Shown: positions 35,181 through 48,100, numbered from the stretch's first letter. The stretch is 64,000 nucleotides of DNA from Protea cynaroides (GCA_028583415.1 CM053267.1:48587390-48651389), one strand, 5' to 3'. Program-made: numbers and translations. Notes: a model not told the origin generated them from the sequence alone.

Positions 35181-35624
35181 ATTTCTCAGCCTTTCAAGCA
35201 TAAACTTCAACTTGAATAATAAACTTAATCATGCACAAGCATAAATCACATCCATAAACTTTAATCACACCTGAACTACGATGGTGAACCTGATTTTCAG
35301 AATAATTCCGTGATACGTAGGCAATCTGATGGATACAGATTCGGTTCAATGATGTCAAACCCCTTGGTTTGGTTTGGCTTAGCAAATAGAGTCTAGCATA
35401 GGAAAGGTATAGGAGACCGATTTTGATCGGGCGGTTTGGGTGCCTAACCCCTTCCCATAACCGTAACCTGATACTTACCCAATCTCTGATGGACCAGAAT
35501 TCCAATCTAAGGGTCATGAGTCAATCAAAGTCTTACCTTGGGGTGAGATTTCACATTTCTAAGGTCCTAGACCTAAATCTAGGTGGCAACTTCTAAAGAT
35601 TTCCATCTTTGTCCTCACGCTTAC

Positions 35625-37840
35625 CTCCCCAAACTTCAGCCGAACTACTCCCCTGATATTCCTCCACCTGAACCGACCTGAAATTCCTCCGCCAAATCCC
35701 TCAGCCATCACAAGCCCAATCAGCCATCTCCAGCCGTTTCTCTCACCTGCTCCCATCTGATTCCCCAAATCCCTCAGCCATTTCCCCAAATCCCTCCATC
35801 AGATTGAACCCATGCTCACCGCCGCTCACCTGTTCCTATCCCATACCCCTGGTCCCAGCCGTTTCCTGAAATCCCTCCACCAAACTGCTGACTAACCGTC
35901 TGACCATCAGTCGCCGACTCTCCCATTTGATTCCTCAAATCACTCTGCCATCCACTATTCCCTGAAATCCACTGACCATGCTCTCACCAGTCGTCTACCT
36001 ACCCAGCCACAACCCAGCCAACCTCAACAGTACCTCTGCATCCAGTTGTCGAGCTGCCCTACCTACCCAGTCGTGCACCTCACACTAACCTACTCCCTGC
36101 TACTCCCACTTGCCATCACCATTGAGGCCCTCCACCGCCAAACCCTCTTTAAGCCCTACTCCCTATGGCAGACACCAGCCACTGATCCTCCTTGAGCCAC
36201 CAATCTCCATCGAGCCCCACTCCAACCTACTCCATCCCACCTACTGCAAACCACCTAGCACGCCACCATGAAACACCACTCATCAAACTTCCTGCTCCTA
36301 TAAAACCACAAGCCATCACTGCTCAAAAGAGGGGGACCTAAACCGAACCACCTGCAAGAAAAAAAAAATTGCTACTACACCTCCCTGCACAACAAACCCT
36401 CAGCCATCACTTGCAGCCCCGACCAACCTCCATCACCCCTGCTACCATCGCAACCACCTGTAGACACCCGCAGTCACCCACGATCGCCATGACTCCATCA
36501 CTGGCCACCACTCTTGATTCCTGCTCAACCAGTAACTTCCAACCATTTCCGAATAGAGCTTCCAGTTGCAGACCACATTGATACCACACCGAGAACATTC
36601 CGGGACCATCGACAAACCTTCGATCATCTCGCGACATCCTACAATGGCCATCGGCAACTTCCCGGCAGCAAAACCTCATCACCAGTCTATTGGCCAAGTT
36701 AAAACCGAACCAGGTTGGTGGTTTTTGTTTTTATTCCCTGGGATTGTTTGATTACATGTTGGTATGATATTTTAATTAAATCTGATCCCTTTGATTTAAA
36801 AAAATATGTTTTGATCGATTCTGATAATAATTTTGACCCAATTGATCTGGAATTTTTATGGAATTAATCCGATTGTAGAAATTTGAATGGAATTGATCTA
36901 ATTGTGGAAATTGAAAGGAATTGATCCAATTATAGAAATTTTTTGTGATGAAAATTGGTCCGACCATAGGATTGAAATTTTTTGTGATTGATCCGACCAT
37001 ATGATTGAGAATTTTTTTCTGATTAGTCCAACCATATGATAGGAATGTCTGACCATATGATTGGAATTTTAATATGGTTGATCCAACCACATGATCTGAA
37101 TTTTATGAAAATTGATCATGACCATATGATTGGAATTTTAATGAGTTGATCTTAGCCACTGATTTGGAATTTTTGATGTGATTAAATACATCCTGGATCA
37201 TAATTTTTTGATGTGAATTTTAATATGGTCATTTGATATGATTTTAAGCAATCTAAACCATCGAATTGTCTTGATAAGTGACTTTAATCAATCTGAGCGA
37301 TTGGATTGTCATGGTAAGCAATCTGAACCGTTGGATTGTCTTTGTAAGTGACTTTAATCAATCTAAGCGATTAGATTATCATGATAATGATCTGAACTGT
37401 TAAATTATCTTTGGAAGTGATTTTAATCAATCTGAATGGTTGGATTATGATCTTGAGTGATTTGAACCGTTGGATTATCATCGTGAGTGATTTTGAATGA
37501 TATAAACCGTTGAATCTGTATCATAATTGATTTAGATGAATCTGAGTCACTAATTTCTTAGTTGATCATGATTATATCTTAATGTGAGATCTGAGCCATT
37601 GATCTTGACTGTTTTGATAAAATCTAAGTGTTGATCATGATTATCAATGTTTTAAAGAGATCTACCCATTAGATTGAGGATCTGATATTGTCTAAATTGT
37701 TATATTCATGCATTTGCCACGCTCACATGCTTACATTGTCATATTGTGCACACTGTCATGTCTAAATTGCCTACACTATTAGCTTTGAGTACACTGCCAT
37801 GTTTGATATGCTTGCTAATGCCATGCTTGAATGATGTTTA
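35625..37840 (+). repeat. Right part of the older Ogre-type solo LTR: CCA-rich then AT-rich repeats
   Basis: 35625-36690 is rich in CCACC/CTCC text and lies where the nested element's LTR has its purine tract and following leader. 36760-37200 has degenerate ~30-bp repeats around GATCCGACCATATGATTGGA. 37250-37560 has repeats around AATCTGAACCGTTGGATTGT. Open frames are short and low-complexity; no gene is supported. Confidence 0.6.
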
Positions 37841-38269
37841 TGTCAGCAAGAACTTACTTTTCGCAACACTCTAGTCGAACCGCCATGCATGTATACTGCT
37901 AGAGGACATTTCTAGGTGTGAAAATGTGCATTTAAGCACCCACATTTATGGGAAGGGTAAAAATGAAAAAATGATAAATCTTAATCAAGAATTATGAAGC
38001 CTAATCCAATACATTTCAAATAAGGATTTTAGGTCAAGGATAGATTTAAAACGATCCCTACCCCTCAACTCATCTTCTCTAGGACACAGAAACCTAATAG
38101 GTGTGATGGGATTCCAATCATAGATCTTTTAGAATCATCACTCGGCCTTGAGGGACCTCCCATATTTCGATCTGAGAGGATCACCCAACGAACATTCATC
38201 TTTTCGAACTACGTGGATCTTGATTCTTAGGCAAACCCTAAGATACAGTTCCACACCTCAGTCTATATA

Positions 38270-38670
38270 CACGCATACCTTACTCCCTGAGAGACATACC
38301 ATACTCCCTGAGAGAGACACCATACTCCCTGAGAGACAAACTTTCCTCCCTGAGAGACATATCCTACTCCCTGAGAGACATACTCTACTCCCTAAGAGAC
38401 ACATCCTACTCCCTAAGAGACACATCTTACTCCCAGAGAGATATACATACCTTACTCCCTAAGAGACATACTCTACTCCCTGAGAGACAAACCTTACTCC
38501 CTGAAAGACATATCCTACTCCCTAAAAGACATACTCTACTCCCTAAGAGATACACCCTACTCTCTGAGAAACATACCCTACTCCCTAAGAGACATACCTT
38601 ATTCCCTAAGAGTACAGTTACTTTACTCCCTAAGAGTGCTTACCTATCCTACTCCCTGAGAGGCATTACC
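38270..38670 (+). repeat. Minisatellite of ~20-bp units, about 19 copies
   Basis: The unit is near TACTCCCTGAGAGACATACC, with CCTAAGAG variants. It produces a spurious LLPERHT-type repeat frame. Located in the older solo LTR. Confidence 0.92.
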
Positions 38671-39629
38671 TTAGTCCCTGAGGCTACCCAATCCACCCAA
38701 CAACGAACTACGTTGTACCTGATTTTCAAGACCTCTAGAATACATAGAAAATTTGGAGGATTCTCTAAATGCGGTACCACATCATAGTATTATTAGGTTC
38801 TCCATATCCATATCCATATCCATATTCACTTCGATCCACATAGACTATCTAGATTCAATCTCAATCATCTATCAAGCATAAACTTCAACTTGAACATTGA
38901 ATCTAATGAAGCTTAAGCATAAATTATATTCATAAACCTTAATTATATTCCATTCGAACTACGTTATGAACTTTATTTTTAGGATTGGAATACATAGGCT
39001 ATTTAAGATGTTTTGGACATCTCAGATTCAGTCCATCACCGAACCATCTTCGATTCGGTTCATTGTATATTATTTTGATTTGTTTATTTACTTTGAGAAC
39101 ATGTCTGGCTGAACTTAGGTTAGAAGAATTTAGCAACTTGGCATAGGATCCCCCATGAGCCCTAGTCATCATCCATTGACCATGAACAATCAGAACCATA
39201 GAGTCTAAGGAAAGTAGAATCTTATAGGAAGACGATTTTCGGATAGGGCAGCTTTGGGTGCCTAACTCCTTTCCAAATTGTACCTTGAACGCTTACCTTT
39301 TCTCTAATAGACCAAAGTCAATATGTTGGGTCATGAGTCAATAGAAGTATTATAATCTAGGTAGCGACTCCAAATCTTTACCGTCCATCAGGGTGGGTGG
39401 ACTTTTGTCCTTACAATATGAATACAATTATGTTATTCAACCTTGTGGCTTTCTTATATGGGGATATACAACTGTGACTTTATGGGTCAATCCCATGACA
39501 AAAGGAATCCCATGATAGTGGGATCAAATTGGTTACATATACAGAGTATATATTCTTAATTTAAACATTCCATATTCAAAGAGTGCAACTATGGTGTCCT
39601 TATCCAAGTGCTGTTGTAGTGTCTTATCC

Positions 39630-39816
39630 AAAGGTTGATCAGCTTGTTACCACGTAATATGGGTTTAAATAATGATTTCCAAAGAAGATAGTTGTTGGCA
39701 GAAAATTTGATGGGTATTAAACTGATTATATTGGAGATAACCAGAGGGGGAGAACTATTGAAAGCAGCAAGAGAGGCGCCATCATCAACAGTGGAACTAG
39801 AGGTGGTGGAAACCAT
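39630..39816 (-). pseudogene. Short Copia-type gag fragment, unit 1
   Basis: It begins ATG at 39816, 40 bases from the primer site. A Ser/Thr-rich start leads to SNIISLIPIKFS and NNYLLWKSLFKPILRG, the N-terminal Copia Gag signature. After about 60 codons it runs into a purine stretch and the next LTR. Only this segment of the element is encoded. Confidence 0.7.
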
Positions 39817-39868
39817 GAGAGAAGGATCGGAAAAAATAATTGTTGTAGAGCTTATAGCTCTGAGACCA

Positions 39869-40109
39869 TGAAGAACAATATAAATAGATGCTTAAATGAT
39901 CTGAATACAATGACGTTATTAAGTCTTGTGGCTTTCTTATATAGAAATATACAGTTGTGATTTTATGGATCAATCCCATGACAAAAGAAATCCCATAATA
40001 GTGGGATCGGATCAGTTACATATATAGAGTGTATATTTTAAATTTAAACATTCCATATCATATACAAAGAGTGCTACCGTGGCATTCTTATTCAAGTGCT
40101 ATTGTGGCA
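39869..40109 (-). repeat. LTR of the short Copia-like unit
   Basis: 241 bp between TGAAGAAC and TTGTGGCA in plus orientation. It is bordered by the primer site (39857-39868) on one side and a purine tract (minus-strand TTTGGATAAAGA) on the other. It is very similar to 41118-41359 and to the split copy. Confidence 0.75.
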
Positions 40110-40112
40110 TCT

Positions 40113-41065
40113 TTATCCAAAGGAAGATTAGATTGTTACCATGTAATATGGGTTCAAATAATGATTTCCAGAGAAGATAGTTGCCGGCAGAAATTTTAAT
40201 GGGTATTAAGCTGGTTATATTTGAGATAACCAGAGTAACAGTGTCAACGGACAGGTCCGGGCCAGTTTCGGTCCGAGCCAAATCAGTGTCAGGCTTTATA
40301 AGCCCAGCCGAAAACATGTCCATTAAGGGTTCGGGCTGGGCTGCGCTAGACACAATAACTAACGGGCTAGTCCGGTATCAGTTTGTTATCAAGCTAGGCT
40401 TATCGAGGTGATTTCGGGCTGGCTCGGTCCGGACCGGGCTTATCGAGCCCATTTTATATGTCAGCTATATAGCCTATTTTATTATTTCTATCCATAAAAT
40501 TAGTATCATTCTTTCCATATATAAGTAATTCAGTAAACTGTAATAATTAACATAATTTTTTCAACTATAGATTCACATAATCTTTCGGATCAAGAAGTGA
40601 ACTATAACAGTGTAACACAATCCATTAAAATTTAAAACTATTAAAATTAAGAAACTGGGCCTAGACCAATAGCACAGACCAAGCCCTTAATGGGCATGTT
40701 TTGGACATGAGTGTATGTGTCTGGTTCGATCCAACTCTTTGCTTGATGTTCATATAGTCGTTTCCATATACTAGCTCTCCTAGATACTTGATTCTTGAAT
40801 CGGTTCGAGCTAGCTCAGGCTTCTTAATGGGCCAGTCCAGTCTGGTTTCAGTCTAGGCTGAAACGATGTCAGGCTTTACAAGCCCAAACTGAAACCTGTC
40901 CGTTAAGGGCTCGGTCTGGGCTGGGTTTGGGTTATATATGGCCGGCTAGGTCCGTGCTATCGGGCTGGGCCCAGTTTTAACACCCCTAAACTAGAGGGGG
41001 TGAAGAATTGAGAAGAGTAGGAGACGAGCCATCATCAACAATGGAACTGGGGTGGTGGAAGCCAT
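40113..41065 (-). pseudogene. Short Copia-type gag fragment, unit 2, split by a hAT element
   Basis: The ATG at 41065 begins the same gag as unit 1 with a one-base loss near its tenth codon. The sequence is cut at 40989 by the insertion ending there and resumes at 40235 with SNITSLIPIKIS and NYLLWKSLFEPIL. It ends at a stop just after the purine tract. Confidence 0.7.
40236..40988. mobile_element. Non-autonomous hAT-type element, 753 bp
   Basis: Ends are TAACAGTGTCAACGG and, on the other strand, TAGGGGTGTTAAAAC, a style typical of plant hAT MITEs. The flanks AACCAGAG (40228-40235) and AACTAGAG (40989-40996) are an 8-bp duplication with one mismatch, and removing the element restores the gag fragment. 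Both halves contain GTCAGGCTTTA.AAGCCCA followed by GTCC.TTAAGGG, an internal direct repeat. No transposase. Confidence 0.8.
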
Positions 41066-41117
41066 GAGAGAAGGATGGAAAAAAAAAATTATTGTAGAGC
41101 TTATAGCTGTGATACCA

Positions 41118-41359
41118 TGAAGAACAATATAAACAGATGCTTATGCTTGAATGATCTAAACACAATGGTGTTATTAAGCCTTGTAGCTTTCTTTTGTAGA
41201 GATATACAACTGTGATTTTATGGGTCAATCCCAAGACAAAAGGAATTCCATAATGTTGGGATCAGATCGGTTACATATACAGAGTGTATACTCTAAATTT
41301 AAACATTCCATATACAAAGAGTGATACTGTGGCGTCCTTATCCTAGTGTTGTTGTGGCG
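41118..41359 (-). repeat. LTR of the short Copia-like unit, rightmost copy
   Basis: 242 bp, TGAAGAAC to TTGTGGCG in plus orientation. The primer site (41106-41117, one mismatch) lies on its left, so in the minus-strand element this is the 5' LTR. Confidence 0.75.
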
Positions 41360-41649
41360 CCTTTATCTAGAGGAGGATCACTTGCATCCGTGATTTCCAT
41401 GAGTCTATCAAGAATTATAGGAAAAGAAAGTATGTACTGGCAGTGTGTACTTGTGTCTCTATCTCTTTCTTCCTTAAAATCCAGGCATCCTTTCTCTCTC
41501 CTCCAAGTGACTAGCTATCGGTCTTTCTTGTACTTCTATTTTTCCGTTATTGTATAAGATTCTCATATAGGCTTCTACATTAGGAACAGTGGAAAAAACA
41601 TCATTTGTTCATAAATAATAAGGAAAGAAATAAATGAAGTGAGAGTGCA

Positions 41650-41653
<4 letters not shown>

Positions 41654-41695
<42 letters not shown>
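41654..41695. repeat. (GA)21 microsatellite
   Basis: An uninterrupted GA run within the dispersed repeat half. Confidence 0.95.
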
Positions 41696-41699
<4 letters not shown>

Positions 41700-42763
41700 A
41701 ATGGCAAATTGTCTGTGTTAAAACTTGAAATGTGAGCATAGTATTTTGGTTAAGGGTGTTAAAATGAACTGAAACCCTGAATTGAAATCGAATCAAACCA
41801 TTTAAATCAAAATCATGAAACCGATTATTAAATAGTTTGATTCTATTTTCAGAAATGAAACCGTTAAATCGATTTCTTGGTACCGTCGATGATTAAACCC
41901 ATACTTTAATCCTTTAGTCTAAAGGTCTATATTTGTATAAATAATTTTATTCTATCGCTTTCCATAGGGGGTGTTTTTAAATCATATGTCCACTTTCATA
42001 TATGATTAAATTATTTTATGTTTTCTTTGTCTTTTTCCTCTTCATTGTTTCTAAATCTTTCCTATCCCTCCAGGCAGTGAAACCGTTTAAAAACCGAAAA
42101 ACCAAAATCAATTAATAATCACTTTTGATAGGCATTTGAAACCATTAAAATAAATGTTTGATTTTAGTTTTACTCATTGTACACTAAATTGAAACTTGTT
42201 GGTCTATTTCATTCCAAAAGAAAGTTTCAAAAATTTAGAACATTTCGTATTTCATTTTGAAGAGTACTTTTCAAATGATTTTTTGAGGATAGAGATGAGG
42301 AGAATTAGATTTATAATGTTTTGGTAAAAATTGTCTCTATATAAAGAAACCTTTTGGAAAGATTTGTGTATCTATGCAAAAATATATTTTGAAAAGAGTT
42401 GTCTCTAAGTAGAGATATCTATTGGAAATGATTGTATCTCTACAACGTAGAGTATATATTATATCTTTTGGTGTAAGGACAGGTATACCCCTTAATATAA
42501 AGGTATGTCTTATATCTTTTGATATTCAAATAGATGCACATATTTGTATAAATGTTTGTATTGTATCTTTCCGTATATTACTAGGTACTTTTAGATAAAG
42601 GACATGTCTCTTAGACAAAGGGGTTCAATCCAAACCCTTAATCTAGGGGTCCATTAGAAAGATACATCCAGGCCATCTATTTAAAATGGATTCACCTCTT
42701 AATCGTACCCACAAGAAGAGGCACCATTCTCTATAAATAGAAGGTAACCAAGGACCAAAGCAT

Positions 42764-42769
<6 letters not shown>

Positions 42770-42837
<68 letters not shown>
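42770..42837. repeat. (CT)34 microsatellite
   Basis: An uninterrupted TC run about 30 bases after a CTATAAATAG box. Confidence 0.95.
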
Positions 42838-42840
<3 letters not shown>

Positions 42841-43918
42841 AACTCTCTTAGTGCTCAAGTTGCCACTTAATTTGTTTTACATCTTGTTTTAAAGAGTGTT
42901 GTCACAATCATCGTGGTTTTGACATAGGCCAACTTGTGAGTGCAACACAATTAGAGGATTTTTATAAGGGTTATTTTATCTTGGGGATTGATTTACGAAA
43001 ACCTAGATTTGTATTATAAGGAATGAATATAATTTGAAGGATGGTGACCGGTAGCACAAATCTATCTTCTTACAAGTGATTGTTTCAACAAATCTTAAGT
43101 TACTTATATTCATTTGTGTAAATTTCATCTAACCCCCAAAAACTATGTCAAATTCCACCTACTACCCAATAGTTTCCAAAAAATCTAACCGGCCCCATTT
43201 AACTGACAGACTTGACTGAATATGTAAGTGGACAGTCTTGCCCTTTTAATTTGAAACTTTAAAACATTAAATGAGATAAAATTACTAATTTTCCCCTTTC
43301 TATTCTTTTTTCTTTCTCCAAATTTCTTTTCTTTCTCTATTGCAATTCTATTCGGTTCAGAGCCCTAATATCATATCTCCATCGTCTCTTCTCTATTGCT
43401 ATTCGGTGAGTCTCCAGTTTCGAAGCTTCGGTATCCCGTTGGCAACATTCAAAGTCCGGCTTCGGTATCCCGTCAGCAACATCCAAAGTCCGGTTAGTAT
43501 TTTCATCGTTGTGCTTTGTTTCTGAAACTGCTTCATTCCATTCCTATCTCATAGGTTTTTTCTTTGTGAAACTGTTACCCGCCATTCCACCTCCATATTA
43601 GCTTATTTCAAGCAACGTTCTTGCTTTTATCATGTTAAATCCCTTTATGAGAGAAATCCATGAATGTTTCAGGTTTCTCATCCGTCAAACCATTAGAATA
43701 TGGGTATTTTGCCATTTCCTTCTCCATATATGGAAACGGAAATTTACTAGCCCTTTCTCTCTCTGGGTATTTTGTCGTGTCCTTCTCCATCCTTCTCCCT
43801 TGTCTGTAACCTGCATCATTATGTTTAGAAATATATTTTCCATTTAATTCCCCTTTGAGTAAAATGTTATGTGATGTTGATGTGGTCTATCAATCCTGCT
43901 ATGAATAGTCTATTTTCA

Positions 43919-44118
43919 TAATGGAATTCTGGTGAGGTTGATACTGACCATCCATCTTATGAGTGTTTCAGGGAAGAACCATTCGGCAAGGCTCCTGATC
44001 CTATCTTCACTCTGCTTGCTTGTTTGAATTATATTGACAATATGGATGCGAAATGTGAGTCTTGTGGTGTCACATGTGTGACATGTACAACTATTAATGG
44101 GAAAATCAGGGGAGGAAG
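43919..44118 (+). CDS. Cys-rich open segment of a possible second MULE gene, runs into the gap
   Basis: An open frame without a start codon reads SGEVDTDHPSYECF, then EEPFGKAPDPIFTLL and a CESCGVTCVTC cluster (CX2CX3CX2C), and continues into the N run. Upstream, a pyrimidine-rich leader near 43300 ends in a TTCG|GTGAGT donor-like site at about 43405. A spliced unit starting at the left terminal repeat and pointing toward the transposase is therefore possible, as mudrB stands to mudrA in maize MuDR. I recognise no family; it may equally be a captured host exon. Confidence 0.35.
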
Positions 44119-44618
44119 NNNNNNNNNNNNNNNNNNNNNNNNNNNNNNNNNNNNNNNNNNNNNNNNNNNNNNNNNNNNNNNNNNNNNNNNNNNNNNNNNN
44201 NNNNNNNNNNNNNNNNNNNNNNNNNNNNNNNNNNNNNNNNNNNNNNNNNNNNNNNNNNNNNNNNNNNNNNNNNNNNNNNNNNNNNNNNNNNNNNNNNNNN
44301 NNNNNNNNNNNNNNNNNNNNNNNNNNNNNNNNNNNNNNNNNNNNNNNNNNNNNNNNNNNNNNNNNNNNNNNNNNNNNNNNNNNNNNNNNNNNNNNNNNNN
44401 NNNNNNNNNNNNNNNNNNNNNNNNNNNNNNNNNNNNNNNNNNNNNNNNNNNNNNNNNNNNNNNNNNNNNNNNNNNNNNNNNNNNNNNNNNNNNNNNNNNN
44501 NNNNNNNNNNNNNNNNNNNNNNNNNNNNNNNNNNNNNNNNNNNNNNNNNNNNNNNNNNNNNNNNNNNNNNNNNNNNNNNNNNNNNNNNNNNNNNNNNNNN
44601 NNNNNNNNNNNNNNNNNN
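44119..44618. other. Assembly gap, 500 N
   Basis: Exactly 500 undetermined bases, probably a fixed-size placeholder. Open frames that cross it have no meaning. Confidence 1.
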
Positions 44619-45182
44619 TTTCATAATTGTAATATAGAATGATAAGTTAAAGAGTGAGGCATTTCCATAGCAAGTAACCTAGCAAGTCTCGTACATGGTC
44701 AGCAGTTCCATAGCCAGCTCATAAAGTCTGGCCGATACCTGCCAAGTCTCGTACATTCATCCACATCAGTTCCATTTCCAATTGAGTAAACAGTACATGC
44801 CTTTGTGTTGTGAACAAAAAACAGAAAAAAAGTCCATATTCCCAAGCAAAATATTCCTATATGAATTATGTCCGACAAGTCCATATTCCCAAGCAGCTTC
44901 TTTTGAGCATGATCTCATCAAGGCAAAGCTCCATATCCTGTGAAAGAGATGACAAATATACATTATCAATAGAGGATTAACAAGACACAAAGTCACAAAC
45001 CCTACAATATTGAATATTTTGAAAAAAAATAAAGAGAGCTCAAAGGCCCATTTCCACATCTCCTCTGAACTGTTCAAATCATTAACAAAATAAAATTGGG
45101 GAGAAGGTGCCATTAGAAAATGCATCAGAAGATTATTAGTTCACATAAAAAATGGATCAAATGGATATTACTTCACCTTGAT

Positions 45183-48100
45183 CTAAGAGATCTGCGTACG
45201 TGCTTGTGCCCATTTTCTCCTAGCATTTTCTGCCTTTTTTGCCAGTCTTGCCAACCCTTTTGCCTGGATAGAGGGCTCTTGAGATGCCACAGATGATTGA
45301 GATCTAGTTTGCATTTGAGAACGAACAGGCCTAGCTTGCCTTTTGCGCTACAGAATCATAAACAAAAAGCAATAAGTAGGATAAATAAATGCATTCCTAA
45401 TTTATAAGGCATACACAGACTTGTTAAGACCTTTCTTTTGGATGTTCCTTGCTGAGAGGTACCTTGCTGAGAAGATGTTGGCTGAGAGGATCCTTGCTGA
45501 GATGAATGATCCTTCTTTGCTTTACATGTCCTTGAATTGTGCCCAATCCGAGTACAGTAGGAACAATATTTAACAGAAGATGTATGCTTTCTAGTTTGAC
45601 TACCTGGTTGTTCATCATGTTCTTTTCTCCTTTTTTTGGATGGCCTACCTGCTCGCCTCCTAAAAACTGGAGGTTGTATGACAGGACCATCTTCAGTGTT
45701 TTTGAAGGTGGCCAAACCAGGCATACCATGTATAATCTCAGTATAACAATCCATAAACTTTGTAGGACTGAAATATGGTGATACATGATCTTCTAATCTT
45801 CCTCGCTTGAACAGGATTGCAGCACTTGCATGTTTACATGGAAGTCCAGTAACTTTTCATGCCCAACACTCACACATGCTCATCTTCAGATCCACTACAA
45901 ACCTATCATCTCCATCACTGATCTCGAATTTATCTGGACTGCATGAAAGTACATTACAAAATCTGGATGCATTTCGTGCCAAGTCCAACTGCTTCTGAAA
46001 TGCCGGTGTCAACTTCCCCTTCAATGAACAGGCTAATTGGTATCTGCTTTGCATCCTTTTTATCAGTTCTCTCCTGATTTCATCAATTAATACCAGAATA
46101 GGCTTAGACCTGAAGGGATTGATCCAATTGTTGAAGTACTCTGACATATTGTTAGTGACATGGTCACTAACAATGTCATGGTCAAAACCATGTCGAGCCC
46201 AGGCTGAAACTGGGTTTCTCATTAACCACTCAAATGCATCCTTACTCACTATAGATATCTCATACATTGCAGCTTTAAAACCCTCAGCACTATAGGACTT
46301 ACATGCGGTCCAAAACAACCTCCTTAGTAGGGTTCCTGGGTACTTAAATTTGAAATTGTTGTACAAGTGTCTACAGCATAGTCTTTGATGGGCAGTTGGA
46401 AATATATCTGTGAGAGCTTCTGACAATCCCTACAACAATTTAACAAGAAAATGGATAAATCCCTACAACAAATTAACATATTATGAGTGCAATAATCTGA
46501 AACATCAAACTAAATGTATCTGATTCAATTTCAAATTAGATATACCTTTTGTTTGTCTGACATAAATGTCAGACTCTTCCCATTTAGATCAGAAGAGAAT
46601 GCATCAGATAACCCAGACAGAAACCATGTCCAACTATCTTTACTTTCACTTTCAACCACACTGATAGCGATAGGAAACAAGCCATTATTGGCGTCCATTG
46701 CTGTGGCAGACAAAAGAATCCCACCATATGCCCCTTTTAAGTGGCACCCATCAATACCAATAAATGGTCTACAGCCTTTTACAAATCCCCTCTTACATGC
46801 ACCTAAGCAGATAAAAACTCTCTGAAAGATGGGCTTATTTGTTGCAACAGACCATTCTTCAAATTTAAGTTTGAAAGAACTACCGGGGTTCCTTTTTAGT
46901 AATGATTCATCATACTTTTGCAATGACGCATATGATTGCTTAAAATTTGAAAGAGACTCATCCTTGGCCATCAACCGTGCACGGTATAGTTGGCCTCTAC
47001 TAGGTTTGCTACCATATCTTGCCTTAATAGTAGCCTCCATGCTCTTCACTTTCATGTCAGGATCAATCTTTAACCTGCTACCTAATTTTTGTGCAATCAA
47101 GTCCAAAGAAGCAGTTTTATTCTTCTCCACCCTACCACAAGAATGGGGAAAAATATACTTTTTCACTTTGAATGTACTCCCATCCCGTTTAGCAGCAGCA
47201 TGTATCATCCAAGGGCACCCCTCAGTAGAACAAACAACTGTCACTCTATTTTTCTCATTTTTCATCCTTATCACATTTGACCCTTCTTGGACTATAAAGT
47301 CTGTAAGAGCTCTCCTATATGAATATACATTTTCAAATTCATCTCCAACTTGAATGTTGACCCTCTCCACTTCATCAATATCATGATCTCTGTCTCTAAC
47401 ACCAATTTCTTCTTCAACCTCATCTTCCTCCATGTCTGATAGAAACATATCATCTTCCTCTCCATCAACAGACTCTTCAGAATCAATTGAAGATTCTCTA
47501 TTATCTTCAACATTAATATCCTAATTATCTTCATCACCATCATCACCATCATCTTTACTGCTTTGATGTATGACTGGTTCTTTGTCTTTATCTTTCCTCA
47601 CGGGCTTACTAACAACAGTTTTCTTCCTCATAAGAGGTGCTTTATCAGCTGTAGTGGATGTAGGGGTAGTGGTGGTAGTGCTGGCCATATTCTTCTCAAC
47701 ATTAATATCCCAATTATCTTCATCACCATCATCTTCACTGCTTTGATGTATGGCTGATTCTTTGTCTTTATCTTTCCTCACGGGCTTACTAACAATAGTT
47801 TTCTTCCTCAAAAGAGGTGCTCTATCAGCTGTAGTGGATGTAGGGATAGTGGAGGTACTGCTGGCCATATTCTTCTCAGCCTGCCTACCAACAATAGTAG
47901 CAGTAGTGACAGTGGTAGTGCAGGGCCCTTCCCTGGACAGGGGACTCGTGACACCGTCAACGTAGCGCAGGGCAGTGGTAGTGTTGGGCCCTTCCTCGAA
48001 AGGCACTGTGGCAGCCCTTAACCTGGATGGCCTACGACATCGTGGACGACCTATCATTGCTCTTGACAAGCCATTAATAGTGAAATTTTCTACCACGGCC

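Larger units (their letters stand above)
17600..35619 (+). mobile_element. Ogre/Tat-like giant LTR element without pol (LARD-like), 18.0 kb
   Basis: Two long LTRs (17600-21646 and 30559-35619) in direct orientation bracket an 8.9-kb interior. The element is flanked by a perfect 5-bp duplication CTTAC (17595-17599 and 35620-35624). The primer site at 21648 and the purine tract AAGAGGGGCATC before the 3' LTR are of the style used by Tat/Ogre elements. No gag, protease, reverse transcriptase or integrase motif could be found inside; the interior is several tandem-repeat blocks and unrecognised sequence. It is therefore non-autonomous and would have relied on an Ogre/Tat relative for enzymes. Both outer dinucleotides have decayed (TA at the start, CG at the end). 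Confidence 0.9.
30559..35619 (+). repeat. 3' LTR of the 18-kb element
   Basis: 5061 bp. It matches the 5' LTR closely from end to end except for a much shorter TA run and an additional ~1.1 kb (34431-35535) that the 5' LTR lacks. The start TG is intact here; the end has decayed from CA to CG. The purine tract is 31709-32521 with the ATG at 32522 and the donor-like CAG|GTAAAC at 32536/32537. Confidence 0.9.
41360..43106. other. Old intergenic sequence, no gene
   Basis: 41560-41760 is the right half of the dispersed repeat seen whole at 3230. A GA run lies at 41654-41695. At 41752 a TAAGGGTGTTAAAATGAAC sequence followed by AAACCG-rich text looks like one end of a hAT-type MITE, but I find no partner end. 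42300-42640 has loose repeats of TATCTTTTGG and GTCTCTA. A CTATAAATAG box at 42731 precedes a CT run at 42770. Confidence 0.5.

Noticed and set aside
38148..38462. Repeat protein LLPERHT
   Set aside because: Frame created by a 20-bp minisatellite whose period is not a multiple of three; it changes frame and is interrupted within the array.
41752..42200. hAT-type MITE starting TAAGGGTGTTAAAATG
   Set aside because: No matching second end or 8-bp duplication found; noted in the intergenic entry only.
44024..44642. Apparent 170-200-codon frames across 44119-44618
   Set aside because: They run through undetermined bases; only the part before 44119 has any information.
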